This document shows positions 16,956 to 25,579 of a DNA stretch of 43,664 bases, one piece after another. The DNA is from CAJXNP01 sp050305935 (lineage in GTDB: Bacteria > Bacteroidota > Bacteroidia > Cytophagales > Cyclobacteriaceae). Position 1 is the stretch's first letter; every line of letters starts with the position of its first letter. Under the pieces are notes generated by a model that saw only the letters and a list, made by a program, of their open reading frames with translations, was not told the DNA's origin and ran no database searches. Location: contig JBNLGG010000037.1 of assembly GCA_050305935.1 (NCBI GenBank), forward strand, positions 1-43,664, in the 5' to 3' direction. The translations under genes and the position numbers were made by a program.

Positions 16956-17017
16956 TCCGCCAACCGGTGGATGCAGGTTCGAGCCCGACCGACAACTGGC
17001 GTTTACTGCTCCCGCTG
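16919..17017 (+). pseudogene. Broken second copy of tRNA-fMet
   Basis: The first 37 bases, through the anticodon CAT and the next A, are identical to the intact tRNA at 16485. The sequence then switches to an ATCCGCC palindrome (from 16955), continues with a degenerate T-arm-like GCAGGTTCGAGCCCG, about 20 unrelated bases, and ends ACTGCTCCCGCTGCAA, which resembles the 3' acceptor end CTACTCCCGCTACAA. The anticodon stem cannot form and the T-stem is mismatched, so it cannot make a functional tRNA. It also lacks the upstream promoter. Confidence 0.85.
16955..16972. repeat. ATCCGCC palindrome inside the broken tRNA
   Basis: ATCCGCCAACCGGTGGAT forms a 7-bp hairpin (one G:U) with a 4-base loop. 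It differs at only three positions from ATCCGCCAGCTGGCGGAT, the core of the perfect palindrome at 25580-25607. It starts exactly where tRNA identity ends. Confidence 0.75.
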
Positions 17018-17184
17018 CAAATCATTATCGAGAGTTGCCTCAAAAGCCCCTTTTTCATTTTTTTCCCATCATTATAATGCGTTATTGTCAATTTTTATTC
17101 ACAAACTAGCCCACATTATAACCTAATAATCCTTTACTTTGCCTTTATCAACCTTTTTTAAACCAATTCCAACCATTGCACAAA

Positions 17185-17592
17185 ATGAAAATAAATGCTG
17201 AAAATATTTGGTTAGTGGACGATGATGAGATTTATCAATTCATCACAAAAACCTACTTTGAATTTGACGATCCCAGACGGAATATAACATCGTTTCCTAA
17301 TGGAAAAGCGGCCATCGAAAATTTGCAACATGCCAGCGAGCCAAACATTATCCCGGATATAATACTACTCGATATAAACATGCCAGTCATGAATGGCTGG
17401 GACTTTATGGACGAGTATGAAAAGATAAAAACCGCTCTTAAAAAACATCCAAGCATTTTTCTGGTAACTTCCTCTGATAATCAAATTGACACATCAAAGG
17501 CAAACCATTACGCGGATATCAAAGACTATATCGTCAAACCTGTCGACAATTATAAAATTAAAAGCATTATCAAACGGGCAACAGAGGAGTAA
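17185..17592 (+). CDS. Single-domain response regulator (CheY-like receiver)
   Basis: About 135 residues forming a lone receiver domain. The acidic cluster is WLVDDDEIYQ near the N-terminus, the phosphoacceptor Asp lies in PDIILLDINMPVMNGWDF, the switch Thr/Ser in FLVTSSDNQ, and the conserved Lys in DYIVKPVD. No output domain is present. ATG 17185 (MKINAENIWLVDDD) is preferred to a TTG nine bases upstream. No histidine kinase is adjacent, so the partner is encoded elsewhere. The M28 peptidase gene begins 31 bp after its stop in the same direction. Confidence 0.92.
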   Translation: MKINAENIWLVDDDEIYQFITKTYFEFDDPRRNITSFPNGKAAIENLQHASEPNIIPDIILLDINMPVMNGWDFMDEYEKIKTALKKHPSIFLVTSSDNQIDTSKANHYADIKDYIVKPVDNYKIKSIIKRATEE

Positions 17593-17623
17593 ACTCTTTA
17601 TTTTTAAAGTTTACGCAAGAGTT

Positions 17624-18895
17624 TTGACAAAGAACACCCTACTTTTATTTGCTGCCATCCTTCCACTTTCATCTTTTTGTCAACAGACAAATTATGTCAG
17701 GAATACGCTGGACACCCTTTGCTCAATGTCGTTCTACGGCAGAGGCTATGTTAATCAAGGAGATTCCCTTGCTGCAGAATTTATCAAAAATGAGTTTGAA
17801 AGAATCGGACTACAAGAGGTTGATGGAAGCTATTTCCAGCATTATGAACATGCTGTCAATACATTCCCGGGTGATGTGAAATTGTCTTTTGATGGGAACG
17901 AGCTAGAAAAAGGGAGTCAATACCTGGTAGACCCCGCATCTATTTCAGGTAGTGGGACACTAAAGGCAGGAAGCATTGAAATCCGGGATATTTTGTCCAG
18001 CGGATGGATCGATAAAATAAAGAGATACAAAAACAAAGCGCTCCTGGTTGATTTAACCAAGCTCTCCACCGTAGATAACACTGAAAAGACTAAAGTCCTT
18101 GATGCCCTACAATACCTGAAATTCGGAAATGACATTCCATGTGATGCGGTGGTACTTCTTTTCCAGGGGAAACAACCCTGGTACATTTCAGACATGGTGG
18201 GAGAAAGAACCCTTTTCATGGTGTTTAACGACAGTGTTGATACTACACTGAAAGAAATATCATATAAGGTGGAGAGTAAATTCATAGAAAATTACCATTC
18301 CAAAAATGTCATTGGCCTGATGCCGGGGACGACTGATACAAGCATTGTAATTTCGGCCCATTACGATCATCTGGGTATGATGGGCACAGAGACATATTTT
18401 CCGGGAGCCAATGACAATGCCTCAGGGGTAGCGCTTCTACTTGACCTGGCCCGACATTTCAAAAATCACCCATCTCCATATACAATTTATTTCATTGCAT
18501 TTTCAGGCGAAGAGGCCGGGCTAAAAGGTTCAAGACACTTTGTTGAAAACCCTTTGATTCCCCTGGAAAAAATAAAATTACTTCTGAACCTCGATCTGGC
18601 GGGAACCGGTGTGGACGGTATAACCGTGGTAAATGGAAAAGTGTACCCAAGAGAATTTGAACTGATTGAGAAAATCAATCAAGAGAACCAATATATCAAA
18701 CAGGTAAAATCAAGGGGTGAGGCCTGTAACAGCGACCACTGTTTCTTTTATCAAAAAGGTGTAAAGAGCCTTTATTTTTACACGATGGGGGGCACTATTT
18801 TCTATCATGACATTTATGATGTATCAAGCTCATTGACTTTAAATGAGTACGAAAACTACTTCTCCCTGATCTGGGACTTTCTCAATGGGATATAA
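17624..18895 (+). CDS. Secreted M28 family metallopeptidase
   Basis: A zinc aminopeptidase-type enzyme exported across the inner membrane. From TTG 17624 the protein starts with a good Sec signal (MTKNTLLLFAAILPLSSFC, then QQTNY) and has about 423 residues. The frame is open further upstream, but that part overlaps the response regulator and would bury the signal. Metal and catalytic motifs: ISAHYDHLGM (His about 246), GANDNASGVALLLDLA (Asp about 264), FSGEEAGLKGS (Glu about 296-297), LNLDLAG, and SDHCFFYQKG near the C-terminus. The substrate is unknown. A strong terminator follows. Confidence 0.9.
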   Translation: MTKNTLLLFAAILPLSSFCQQTNYVRNTLDTLCSMSFYGRGYVNQGDSLAAEFIKNEFERIGLQEVDGSYFQHYEHAVNTFPGDVKLSFDGNELEKGSQYLVDPASISGSGTLKAGSIEIRDILSSGWIDKIKRYKNKALLVDLTKLSTVDNTEKTKVLDALQYLKFGNDIPCDAVVLLFQGKQPWYISDMVGERTLFMVFNDSVDTTLKEISYKVESKFIENYHSKNVIGLMPGTTDTSIVISAHYDHLGMMGTETYFPGANDNASGVALLLDLARHFKNHPSPYTIYFIAFSGEEAGLKGSRHFVENPLIPLEKIKLLLNLDLAGTGVDGITVVNGKVYPREFELIEKINQENQYIKQVKSRGEACNSDHCFFYQKGVKSLYFYTMGGTIFYHDIYDVSSSLTLNEYENYFSLIWDFLNGI

Positions 18896-18920
18896 AAAAA
18901 GCCGCAAAAGCGGCTTTTTT
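18895..18920. terminator. Intrinsic terminator between convergent genes
   Basis: Stem AAAAAAGCCGC (18895-18905) and GCGGCTTTTTT (18910-18920) around the loop AAAA. The A and T runs on both sides let it work for the M28 gene and, on the minus strand, for the lipoprotein gene ending at 18940. Confidence 0.9.
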
Positions 18921-18939
18921 GCTTTATAGTTGTTAATGT

Positions 18940-19386
18940 TTATTCCATAGAAAATGTATATTCACCGTCCAGTGCGGCCACTCTTGCACCACCAAGTTCT
19001 TCGTTAACAATAGAGAACGTTACGTTTAAATTGCTTTCAGTCAATGCATTTAGTGTCATAGTAACCCCATCTCCCCTGACAATTCCATTTAAATCTGATG
19101 TAAATGACCAAGTGGTAGATGGCCAAACAGCACTCGCACCAGTAGGATGATTAGAGGCTGTCATATTTGTATTGGTAAATGAAACGGTGAAATTTGCCCA
19201 TTGAGGAGCTTCCGTTGCACTATTATCTGGTACACTCACACTGCTAACTGTCCATGGGCTGTTATTCACAAGTAAGGCTCTTTTTTGTTCTTCTTCAGTT
19301 GGCCCATTGTTTCCGCCCCCACAATTGGCAAAAAATAGCGTGCTTCCCGCTGCTAATAGTAAAAGTAAAAATTTCAATACTCTCAT
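18940..19386 (-). CDS. Small lipoprotein of unknown function
   Basis: A 148-residue protein with a lipoprotein signal peptide, MRVLKFLLLLLAAGSTLFFAN followed by Cys22 and a GGGNNG linker. The mature part is beta-rich (SPWTVSSVSVPDNS, then WANFTVSFTNTNMTAS and TWSFTSDLNG) and ends with YTFSME. The overall pattern resembles the small Bacteroidota lipocalin-like or DUF5004-type lipoproteins, but I cannot name a family. It is probably anchored in the outer or inner membrane facing the periplasm. Confidence 0.8.
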   Translation of the reverse strand: MRVLKFLLLLLAAGSTLFFANCGGGNNGPTEEEQKRALLVNNSPWTVSSVSVPDNSATEAPQWANFTVSFTNTNMTASNHPTGASAVWPSTTWSFTSDLNGIVRGDGVTMTLNALTESNLNVTFSIVNEELGGARVAALDGEYTFSME

Positions 19387-19550
19387 AATTGTTGAATTAT
19401 TTAAACCCGTAATTTATTTCAGTTGAATCTAACAAAGAACGTCAAATATAACCAATTATGTCAACTATTAAATGCAAAAACATTACACGCGCGGACAATT
19501 ACAATTCAATATTAAATAATCAGTATTCTTAAATCAACATTCTACTATTA

Positions 19551-21023
19551 CTATATTAATTGATTCTTTTTTGAAAAGATCCATAAGCCGAAAAACGTTA
19601 TTATCCCATTCACCATTAAAATGCTAAAGCCAAATTCGAATCCATTAAACCAAGCCTTCGAATTCAGGTTGATAATGTATGATAATACAGGAGCAATAAT
19701 GCAAACCCATGGAGAAACCTCATCTTTTATACTTCTTTTGGTCAAAATACCAAATGAAAACAGCCCCAGCAGTGGTCCATAGGTATATCCGGCTGCTGTA
19801 AACAACGAGGTGATCAAATTTTCATTATTTAACTCTTTATAAATTACTATGACCCCAAAAAGTAAAATGGAAAAACCTGCATGGACTATAAGCCTGTATT
19901 TCTTCTTTTGCCTCTCCTCCCTTTTTGAAAAGTCTAAAAAATCCGTGCAAAAGGTAGTAGTAAGAGCGGTCAACGCAGAATCAGCGCTTGAATATGCGGC
20001 AGCAGTAATGCCCAGAATAAATAAAATGATCGTCGCATTGTTAAAATGTTCCAGTGCCAGTGTTGGGTAGAGATAGTCCGTGTTTACCGGTATTTCAACT
20101 CCATTTTGATTTGAAAATACATATAACAGGGCACCGAGTGAAAGAAAAAGAAGATTCGCAAATATTAGCACCACACTGAACCACAACATATTTTTCTGAG
20201 ATTCTTTCAAGTTCTTGCAGGTCAGGTTTTTCTGCATCATATCCTGATCAAGGCCGGTCATCACGATGGTAATAAAAGCCCCCGAAAAAAACTGTTTGAA
20301 AAAGTTAACCTTTGAATTCCACTCCCAGACAAAAATCTTTGAATAGCCACTAGACCGCACAGTATCCATCAAATCAATTACACCAACATCCATTTTTTGA
20401 AGAATGATAACAATGGTAAACACCACCGCTACCAGCATCATAATCGTCTGTAATGTATCCGTCCACACAATCGTCTTTATCCCGCCCTTAAAAGTATATA
20501 TCCAAATGAGGGCAATCGTCACAAAGACCGTGAATTCAAAGGATAATTCCCATGCATCAAAAACCGCCACTTGTAATACCATGGCAACCAGAAAAAGCCG
20601 GAAGGCCGATCCAATGGTCCGGGATAGCAGGAAGAAAAATGAACCGGTTTTATATGAATATCTGCCAAACCTGTTTTCCAGGTAGGTATAAATAGTGACA
20701 AGATCCAATTTATAATACAGTGGCAGGAGAACTCTTGCCACTACTAAATAGCCCAATAAATAGCCCAGCACCATCTGGAAATAAGCAAATTGAGCTAAGT
20801 CGCCTTGCTCATTGATTTGATTTCCCACGTCTCCCGGCACAGAAATAAAAGTTACTCCTGAAAGCGAAGCACCTATCATCCCAAAAGCGACCAGATACCA
20901 TGGAGATTGTCTGTTGGCGGTGAAAAAAGTGGTGGTATCTGCGTTTTTTGAAGTGAAAAAAGACACGATTATTAGAAAAAGAAAATACCCCGAAATGATA
21001 AGGGAAATTATTAAAGGACTCAT
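19551..21023 (-). CDS. Sodium:solute symporter (SSS family)
   Basis: A 490-residue inner-membrane transporter with about 13 hydrophobic segments. Family features include the N-terminal NADTTTFFTANRQSPWYLVAFGMIGASLSGVTFIS region split over TM1-TM2, GDLAQFAYFQMVLGYLLGYL, and YTFKGGIKTIVWTDTLQ (about 176-192), the typical SSS TM6 signature. Also present is the TM9-like segment GITAAAYSSADSALTALTTTF, whose Ser/Thr pair usually contributes to the Na2 site. The substrate cannot be told from sequence; relatives carry sugars, sialic acid, proline or iodide. The gene stands alone, divergent from clpS. Confidence 0.92.
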   Translation of the reverse strand: MSPLIISLIISGYFLFLIIVSFFTSKNADTTTFFTANRQSPWYLVAFGMIGASLSGVTFISVPGDVGNQINEQGDLAQFAYFQMVLGYLLGYLVVARVLLPLYYKLDLVTIYTYLENRFGRYSYKTGSFFFLLSRTIGSAFRLFLVAMVLQVAVFDAWELSFEFTVFVTIALIWIYTFKGGIKTIVWTDTLQTIMMLVAVVFTIVIILQKMDVGVIDLMDTVRSSGYSKIFVWEWNSKVNFFKQFFSGAFITIVMTGLDQDMMQKNLTCKNLKESQKNMLWFSVVLIFANLLFLSLGALLYVFSNQNGVEIPVNTDYLYPTLALEHFNNATIILFILGITAAAYSSADSALTALTTTFCTDFLDFSKREERQKKKYRLIVHAGFSILLFGVIVIYKELNNENLITSLFTAAGYTYGPLLGLFSFGILTKRSIKDEVSPWVCIIAPVLSYIINLNSKAWFNGFEFGFSILMVNGIITFFGLWIFSKKNQLI

Positions 21024-21063
21024 TTTAAGTTTTTTATAAGTGCTAAAAATGATTATTTTTTTT

Positions 21064-21071
21064 TATTTTTG
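21064..21071 (+). promoter_or_regulatory. -7 promoter box for clpS
   Basis: TATTTTTG fits TAnnTTTG and covers the TTG at 21069, so that TTG is unlikely to be the start codon; ATG 21090 is 18 bases further on. Confidence 0.5.
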
Positions 21072-21089
21072 CGAAGCAATTTTTCGGGT

Positions 21090-21371
21090 ATGGAATATAA
21101 TTTTGAAGTAGAAGAGTTAGTCGAGCAGCTGGAGAATGTCACTACGGAGAGTTTTTTCGACCTTGTAGTTTACAATGATGACTACAACACGTTTGACCAT
21201 GTGATCAGTACGCTGGTTAAAGTTTGTCGGCACACATTGACCCAAGCAGAACAATGCACTTACATCATTCACTACAAGGGCAAATGCTGTGTCAAAAAAG
21301 GCAGCTACCAGGAACTTGAACCCATGAAAAACTCTATTTTAGACGCCGGCATTGACGCTAAAATCCACTAG
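21090..21371 (+). CDS. clpS: ClpS-type N-degron adaptor
   Basis: ClpS binds N-end-rule substrates and delivers them to ClpAP-type proteases (ClpC in some lineages). From ATG 21090 the protein has 93 residues, a short acidic N-terminal tail (MEYNFEVEELVEQLEN) and the folded core LVVYNDDYNTFDHVIST (about 26-42). The NDD..TF.HV pattern is the ClpS signature that lines the N-degron pocket. The rest, with QAEQCTYIIHYKGKCCVKKG, matches the family's His-x-x-Gly turn. The lipid kinase gene follows 12 bp later in the same direction. Confidence 0.88.
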   Translation: MEYNFEVEELVEQLENVTTESFFDLVVYNDDYNTFDHVISTLVKVCRHTLTQAEQCTYIIHYKGKCCVKKGSYQELEPMKNSILDAGIDAKIH

Positions 21372-21383
21372 GCTGATTAATGC

Positions 21384-22265
21384 ATGACACCGATGCATTT
21401 CTTGATAGTCATTAATCCCGCAGCAGGAAAGAGTGACCATCAACACAAAGAAAATGCGGTTTCCTCATTTTTAAAATCAAAAAGAGCCCTCTTTGAAACC
21501 TACTACACCCGGAAAGAAAATAGCATCTCCCACCTCTATAATTTTCTATTAGAAAAACAAGAAATTACCGACATCGTGATCATTGGCGGTGACGGAACGA
21601 TCAATCTTTGCCTCAATGCCCTTCCACATTTTAATTACACACTTTCTGTGGTGAACAATGGAACGGGCAATGATAGTGTAAAAAACCTTTATCATAGCAA
21701 GTCGCTGGGTGAGCAGGTCAGGGCTACCATGGAAGGGGAAATCAAAACTATTGACTTGGGAAGCTGTAATGACCGGATATTTATGAACGGGGTCGGTATT
21801 GGGTTTGACGGCTTGGTGGTCCGCAAGATGGCTTCTCTGAAAAAAAAGAGAAGGGGCCTTTGGGCGTATTTATCTATCGTGCTTCAACTTTTGCCGAAAA
21901 AAACTTCGTTTGCTACTACCATTCTTCTTGATGGCAAGGCAATTAATCAATCAATATTTTCTATGACTATCACGAAGGGAACCACCTTTGGAGGGGGATT
22001 TCTTATGAATCCTAACGCGCTTCCTGAAGATGGGTTATTGGATATTTGCCGATTCAACAAATTAAACCTTCCTGAAAAACTGATGATCCTTCCCTGGGTG
22101 TTTATTGGAAAACATGGCTGGTTTAAACCGATTTCCTATTTGAAATCAAAAGAAATTGAAATCATTTCAGACACTCCCCTTCCAGCACACATCGATGGGG
22201 AGATAATAGAATCCCATCGCTTCGTATTCAAGGTATTACCCAAACGACTAAAAATTCGGGTTTAG
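21384..22265 (+). CDS. Diacylglycerol kinase-family lipid kinase (YegS/BmrU-like)
   Basis: A 293-residue protein of the DAGK catalytic family, which phosphorylates diacylglycerol or related lipids at the inner membrane. Motifs: FLIVINPAAGKSD at the N-terminus, the nucleotide-binding loop IIGGDGTINLCLNAL (about 67-81), and NNGTGNDSVKNLY (about 92-104), where many relatives have GTGNDFAR. A later GVGIGFDGLVVRKM and a C-terminal beta domain ending AHIDGEIIES complete the fold. It lies 12 bp after clpS and may be translated from the same message. Its last 4 bp overlap the end of convergent lgt. Confidence 0.88.
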   Translation: MTPMHFLIVINPAAGKSDHQHKENAVSSFLKSKRALFETYYTRKENSISHLYNFLLEKQEITDIVIIGGDGTINLCLNALPHFNYTLSVVNNGTGNDSVKNLYHSKSLGEQVRATMEGEIKTIDLGSCNDRIFMNGVGIGFDGLVVRKMASLKKKRRGLWAYLSIVLQLLPKKTSFATTILLDGKAINQSIFSMTITKGTTFGGGFLMNPNALPEDGLLDICRFNKLNLPEKLMILPWVFIGKHGWFKPISYLKSKEIEIISDTPLPAHIDGEIIESHRFVFKVLPKRLKIRV

Positions 22266-23068
22266 GCCTTTACGGAGGAATTATTTTTTCGTTTAAGCTT
22301 CACATAAAAATAGATGGCGATGAAAAATATGATCAGCGAGATGAACTGGCTATTACTGATAACGCCGTCTATCAGATATCCCCTTTCTTCATCCCCTCTA
22401 AAGATTTCAATCACTGATCTGCCGATCGAGTAAAGAATCAGGTAAGTCAAAAACAACTGCCCGGGGAATTCCTGTCTTCGTTTGACATACATCAGGTAGG
22501 CAAATATGGAGGTGATCAACACCACACTGTACAATTGTGTAGGGTGCACATGTTCGTGAATGCCATTTCCCGCTTCAAATGACATTCCTATGAAAGAATC
22601 CGTAGGAATTCCATAGCAGCAACCACCAAAAAAACAACCCATTCGCCCAAAAGCATGGACGGTGCAGGTCGTACCAGCAATGATGTCCAGCATTGGCAAC
22701 GCAGGAAGTTTATAGTATCTGATAAAAAGGTAAACCGTAGGAATGGCAAAAATCAATGAGCCATAAAAAACAAAGCCACTCCCGAAATTTTTCAACAGCA
22801 GTCCCGGATTCCCAAAATACCTTGCAGGGTCTTCGAAGGCGATAAAAACCTTCCCACCAATTACCGCCGCAACGATGATCAGAATGATCAGCATCTGTGT
22901 CTTATCATAGGATAAACCGAATTGCTTTTTAGCATTGTAAGCGGTGTAGTAATAAGCCATGAAAATCCCAACGGCAATTAAAAATCCATAGGAATAAATG
23001 GTGATTGTGGACGGAAAAATTCCCGATAGAAAATCAGGTGTTTCAAATTGGAATAAAACTGGATGCAT
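22262..23068 (-). CDS. lgt: Prolipoprotein diacylglyceryl transferase
   Basis: Inner-membrane enzyme that transfers diacylglycerol from phosphatidylglycerol to the lipobox Cys of prolipoproteins, the first step of lipoprotein maturation. 268 residues and seven hydrophobic segments fit Lgt. The signature is HAFGRMGCFFGGCCYGIPTD (about 139-158), including the conserved His and Arg. HPTQLY and a later GRSVIEIFRGDEERG add conserved residues near the C-terminus. Several lipoproteins in this window (GH3, 18940-19386) would be its substrates. It is the last gene of a minus-strand run after the heptose kinase, with a 73-bp gap. Confidence 0.95.
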   Translation of the reverse strand: MHPVLFQFETPDFLSGIFPSTITIYSYGFLIAVGIFMAYYYTAYNAKKQFGLSYDKTQMLIILIIVAAVIGGKVFIAFEDPARYFGNPGLLLKNFGSGFVFYGSLIFAIPTVYLFIRYYKLPALPMLDIIAGTTCTVHAFGRMGCFFGGCCYGIPTDSFIGMSFEAGNGIHEHVHPTQLYSVVLITSIFAYLMYVKRRQEFPGQLFLTYLILYSIGRSVIEIFRGDEERGYLIDGVISNSQFISLIIFFIAIYFYVKLKRKNNSSVKA

Positions 23069-23141
23069 TGGTTAGTAATTGGTACAATTTGATCAACACC
23101 AATTTAACAACAAAAAAATAGAAGTTTGAAACCGTACTGGC

Positions 23142-24134
23142 TTATTCGAAGATTTTGTATTTCCCCGCTTCTTCCATTAATTGGTTTTTGTCAATGGGAA
23201 CCACGCCAACATATTCACAAACAATCCCGCCAGCCAGGTTTGATAATTCGGCCACAATTTTACCGGGAAGCCCCAGCGCCATGCAGAGAGCAGCAACGCC
23301 TACGACGGTATCGCCAGCGCCGGATACGTCCGAAATGTTCCTCACATGAGCAGGGATCAGGTGGTCTTCGTTGCCATGTTGAATGTAAACGCCTCTTTCC
23401 GATAAGGTCAATAAAACACCGTCAATGGTCATTTTTCTCCTAAACTCATTAATGGTGTTTTTAAATTTTTCAAAATCATCCAGAGAGATCGTATCATCCA
23501 ATCCTTCCCTGATTTCCTTTAAGTTGGGTTTGAATAGAGAGACATTTTTGTACTCGTGGAAGTTCTTTTTCTTCGGATCCACAATTACTGGGATTTGCCG
23601 AGAGTTCGCCTTTTCCGTCACCATCCCAATGAGATCTTTATCAATCACCCCCTTATCATAGTCCTCAAAGACCACGGCATCCACCTGAGTCATTAATCCT
23701 TCTACCCGGCGAAAAAGCTCTTTCTTCTCTTTTTCCGTCAGGGAGTGCTTATCTTCTTTGTCGACCCGAAGTAATTGTTGGGAACCGGAAAGTATTCTTC
23801 TTTTGACAGTGGTCTGCCGCTCGTTGCTTAGCACGATTCCCTGCGAAGAAATATCTTCTTCCTGTAGCAGGTCCATCACAATTTTTCCCTCGATATCATT
23901 GCCAACAACGGCACATAAAATCGGGGTAGCGCCCAATGAATGAATGTTACGAGCCACATTAGCGGCGCCACCGAGCCGGTGTTCACTTTTATTGATCGCC
24001 ACAACGGGAACAGGAGCTTCAGGCGAAATCCGGTCAACTTTTCCCCAGATATAGGAATCGACCATTACATCACCAATTACCAGAATATTTAAGTCAAAGA
24101 AATCTTCGAATGTCGCCTGAAGCTTTTTATTCAT
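23142..24134 (-). CDS. hldA: D-glycero-beta-D-manno-heptose-7-phosphate kinase (RfaE1/HldE N-domain type)
   Basis: PfkB/ribokinase-family kinase that makes heptose 1,7-bisphosphate for ADP-heptose, the LPS inner-core precursor. 330 residues with only the kinase domain; the adenylyltransferase half of HldE is absent, so it must be separate. The N-terminus has ILVIGDVMVDSYIWGKVDRI, then the heptokinase-type ISPEAPVPVV. PfkB signature 1 is RLGGAANVARNIHSLGA (about 53-69) and signature 2 DVSGAGDTVVGVAAL (about 270-284), with the catalytic Asp in GAGD. Its start is 2 bp after the aminotransferase stop. Confidence 0.88.
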   Translation of the reverse strand: MNKKLQATFEDFFDLNILVIGDVMVDSYIWGKVDRISPEAPVPVVAINKSEHRLGGAANVARNIHSLGATPILCAVVGNDIEGKIVMDLLQEEDISSQGIVLSNERQTTVKRRILSGSQQLLRVDKEDKHSLTEKEKKELFRRVEGLMTQVDAVVFEDYDKGVIDKDLIGMVTEKANSRQIPVIVDPKKKNFHEYKNVSLFKPNLKEIREGLDDTISLDDFEKFKNTINEFRRKMTIDGVLLTLSERGVYIQHGNEDHLIPAHVRNISDVSGAGDTVVGVAALCMALGLPGKIVAELSNLAGGIVCEYVGVVPIDKNQLMEEAGKYKIFE

Positions 24135-24136
24135 TT

Positions 24137-25336
24137 TTATTTCAATTTTGCCAGTGTAGTTTTCAGCCTTTGCAATGCTTCTTTCAAATGATCGTCAGAA
24201 GCAGCGTAAGAAATCCTGATGCAATTCGGCGCACCAAAAGCATCACCCGTCACCACAGACACATGGGCATTGTTTAATAAATACATGGCCAGGTCTTCAG
24301 CACTATTGATGGTATTTTCGCCATCCGATTTGCCAAAGAAATAGCTGATATCAGGAAAAACATAGAATGCCCCACCCGGGCTATTTGACTTGATGCCAGG
24401 GATTTCCTTTAGTCCGTCCAGCACCAGTTGTCTTCTCCTTTTGTAGGTTTCAGCCATTTTTCTGGTTGGTTCCTGGTCGCCTGTGATAGCCTCAATAGCG
24501 GCCCTTTGCGCAATCGAGCAGACTCCAGAGGTAAATTGGCCCTGCATTTTATTGCAAGCCTTGGCCATCCAAAGTGGTGCGCAGATATATCCTACCCTCC
24601 ACCCGGTCATGGCATGGCCTTTTGAAAATCCATTTACCACGATGGTCCTTTCAAACATGCCTGGTAAAGAAGCGATACTAACGTGCTCCCCAAAGAAATT
24701 GATGTACTCATAGATCTCATCGGAGATCACGTACAGATCTTTGTGCTGAAGTACTACTTCTGCGATTTCCTCCAATTCCTCTTTTGAAAAAACAGAACCG
24801 GTCGGGTTTGATGGTGAAGAAAAGATGATTGCTTTCGTCTTGGGAGTAATAGCTTTTTTCAACGCTTCCACTGGTGCTTTAAAATCCTGCTCCAGCGTTC
24901 CTTCGATGATCACGGGAATTCCCTCAGCCAGTTTTATCAATTCCACATAGGAAACCCAGTACGGTGCGTACACGATTACCTCGTCGCCAGGATTGATCAT
25001 CGCCATAAACACATTGGCTATGGAGTGCTTGGCGCCGTTGGAAACAACAATATTCTCAGGTTTGCAATCTATCTTATTTTCCTTCTTTAATTTATCAGCG
25101 ATCCCTTCCCTAAGTTCAGGATATCCTGGGACGGGAGGGTAAGAAAAAAATTTTCCTGAGTCAATAGCATCCTTAGCTGCCTTCTGAATGTGTTCCGGGG
25201 TTTTGAAATCGGGCTCACCTAAACTTAGGCTAATTACATCGATGCCCTGCGATTTTAGCTCACGAGCTTTCTGCGCCATAGCAATGGTGGCAGATTCTTC
25301 CAGCGCGTTGATCCTGTTAGAAAGTACATTTTCCAT
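24137..25336 (-). CDS. aspC: Class I/II pyridoxal-phosphate aminotransferase (aspartate aminotransferase type)
   Basis: A cytosolic PLP enzyme, probably an aspartate aminotransferase of the Iγ subgroup common in Bacteroidota. 399 residues. The N-terminus contains ISLSLGEPDFKTPEHI. The fold-I core has SNGAKHSIANVFMA (phosphate-binding), SSPSNPTGSVFSKEEL with the conserved Asn-Pro-Thr-Gly, and VISDEIYEYINF with the Asp that pairs the pyridine nitrogen. The Schiff-base Lys lies in NGFSKGHAMTGWRVGY (about 230-245). IRISYAASDDHLKEAL near the end carries the carboxylate-binding Arg. It heads the run toward hldA and lgt. Other substrate specificity is possible. Confidence 0.9.
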   Translation of the reverse strand: MENVLSNRINALEESATIAMAQKARELKSQGIDVISLSLGEPDFKTPEHIQKAAKDAIDSGKFFSYPPVPGYPELREGIADKLKKENKIDCKPENIVVSNGAKHSIANVFMAMINPGDEVIVYAPYWVSYVELIKLAEGIPVIIEGTLEQDFKAPVEALKKAITPKTKAIIFSSPSNPTGSVFSKEELEEIAEVVLQHKDLYVISDEIYEYINFFGEHVSIASLPGMFERTIVVNGFSKGHAMTGWRVGYICAPLWMAKACNKMQGQFTSGVCSIAQRAAIEAITGDQEPTRKMAETYKRRRQLVLDGLKEIPGIKSNSPGGAFYVFPDISYFFGKSDGENTINSAEDLAMYLLNNAHVSVVTGDAFGAPNCIRISYAASDDHLKEALQRLKTTLAKLK

Positions 25337-25422
25337 AGATCTGTTCTTTTTTGAGATTTAGATTAAAATTGCTGATAATTAAAGTTTTGCGAAATTTTTG
25401 TTCCTCTTTTTATTTCGCGGCG

Positions 25423-25430
25423 CAAAATTA
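25423..25430 (-). promoter_or_regulatory. -7 promoter box for the aspC-hldA-lgt run
   Basis: The minus strand reads TAATTTTG, fitting TAnnTTTG, about 87 bases before the start codon. No TTTG at the ideal -33 spacing is seen. Confidence 0.4.
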
Positions 25431-25535
25431 TAAAATATGATGGGAACTGACTTATTAATTCCAAATTATCTAATCTCATTTTTTCAATTTTGGTTTCATA
25501 TTTATATAACTTGTTTTTCAATGGTCAGATGCCAT

Positions 25536-25549
25536 GCCTGCCGGTAGGC
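25536..25549. repeat. CCTGCCGG-type palindromic repeat
   Basis: GCCTGCCGGTAGGC has GCCT/AGGC arms around GCCGGT and shares its core with GCCTGCCGGACTGGCAGGC in the centre of the 4623-4873 element. It lies 30 bp before the perfect palindrome at 25580. Confidence 0.5.
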
Positions 25550-25579
25550 TGGGGCCTTCACATTTATAATCATCACTCT

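Larger units (their letters stand above)
16865..17184. other. Gene-free stretch after the GIY-YIG gene
   Basis: The left part holds direct-repeat copy 2 and the broken tRNA. From about 17020 to 17184 the sequence is plain AT-rich leader for the response regulator; I see no clear promoter box or RNA gene there. Confidence 0.6.

Noticed and set aside
16919..17017. A second functional initiator tRNA, or one carrying an intron
   Set aside because: The anticodon stem and T-stem cannot pair, and no recognisable intron structure is present.
17486..17623. N-terminal extension of the M28 peptidase
   Set aside because: It overlaps the response regulator in another frame and would bury a good signal peptide that starts at TTG 17624.
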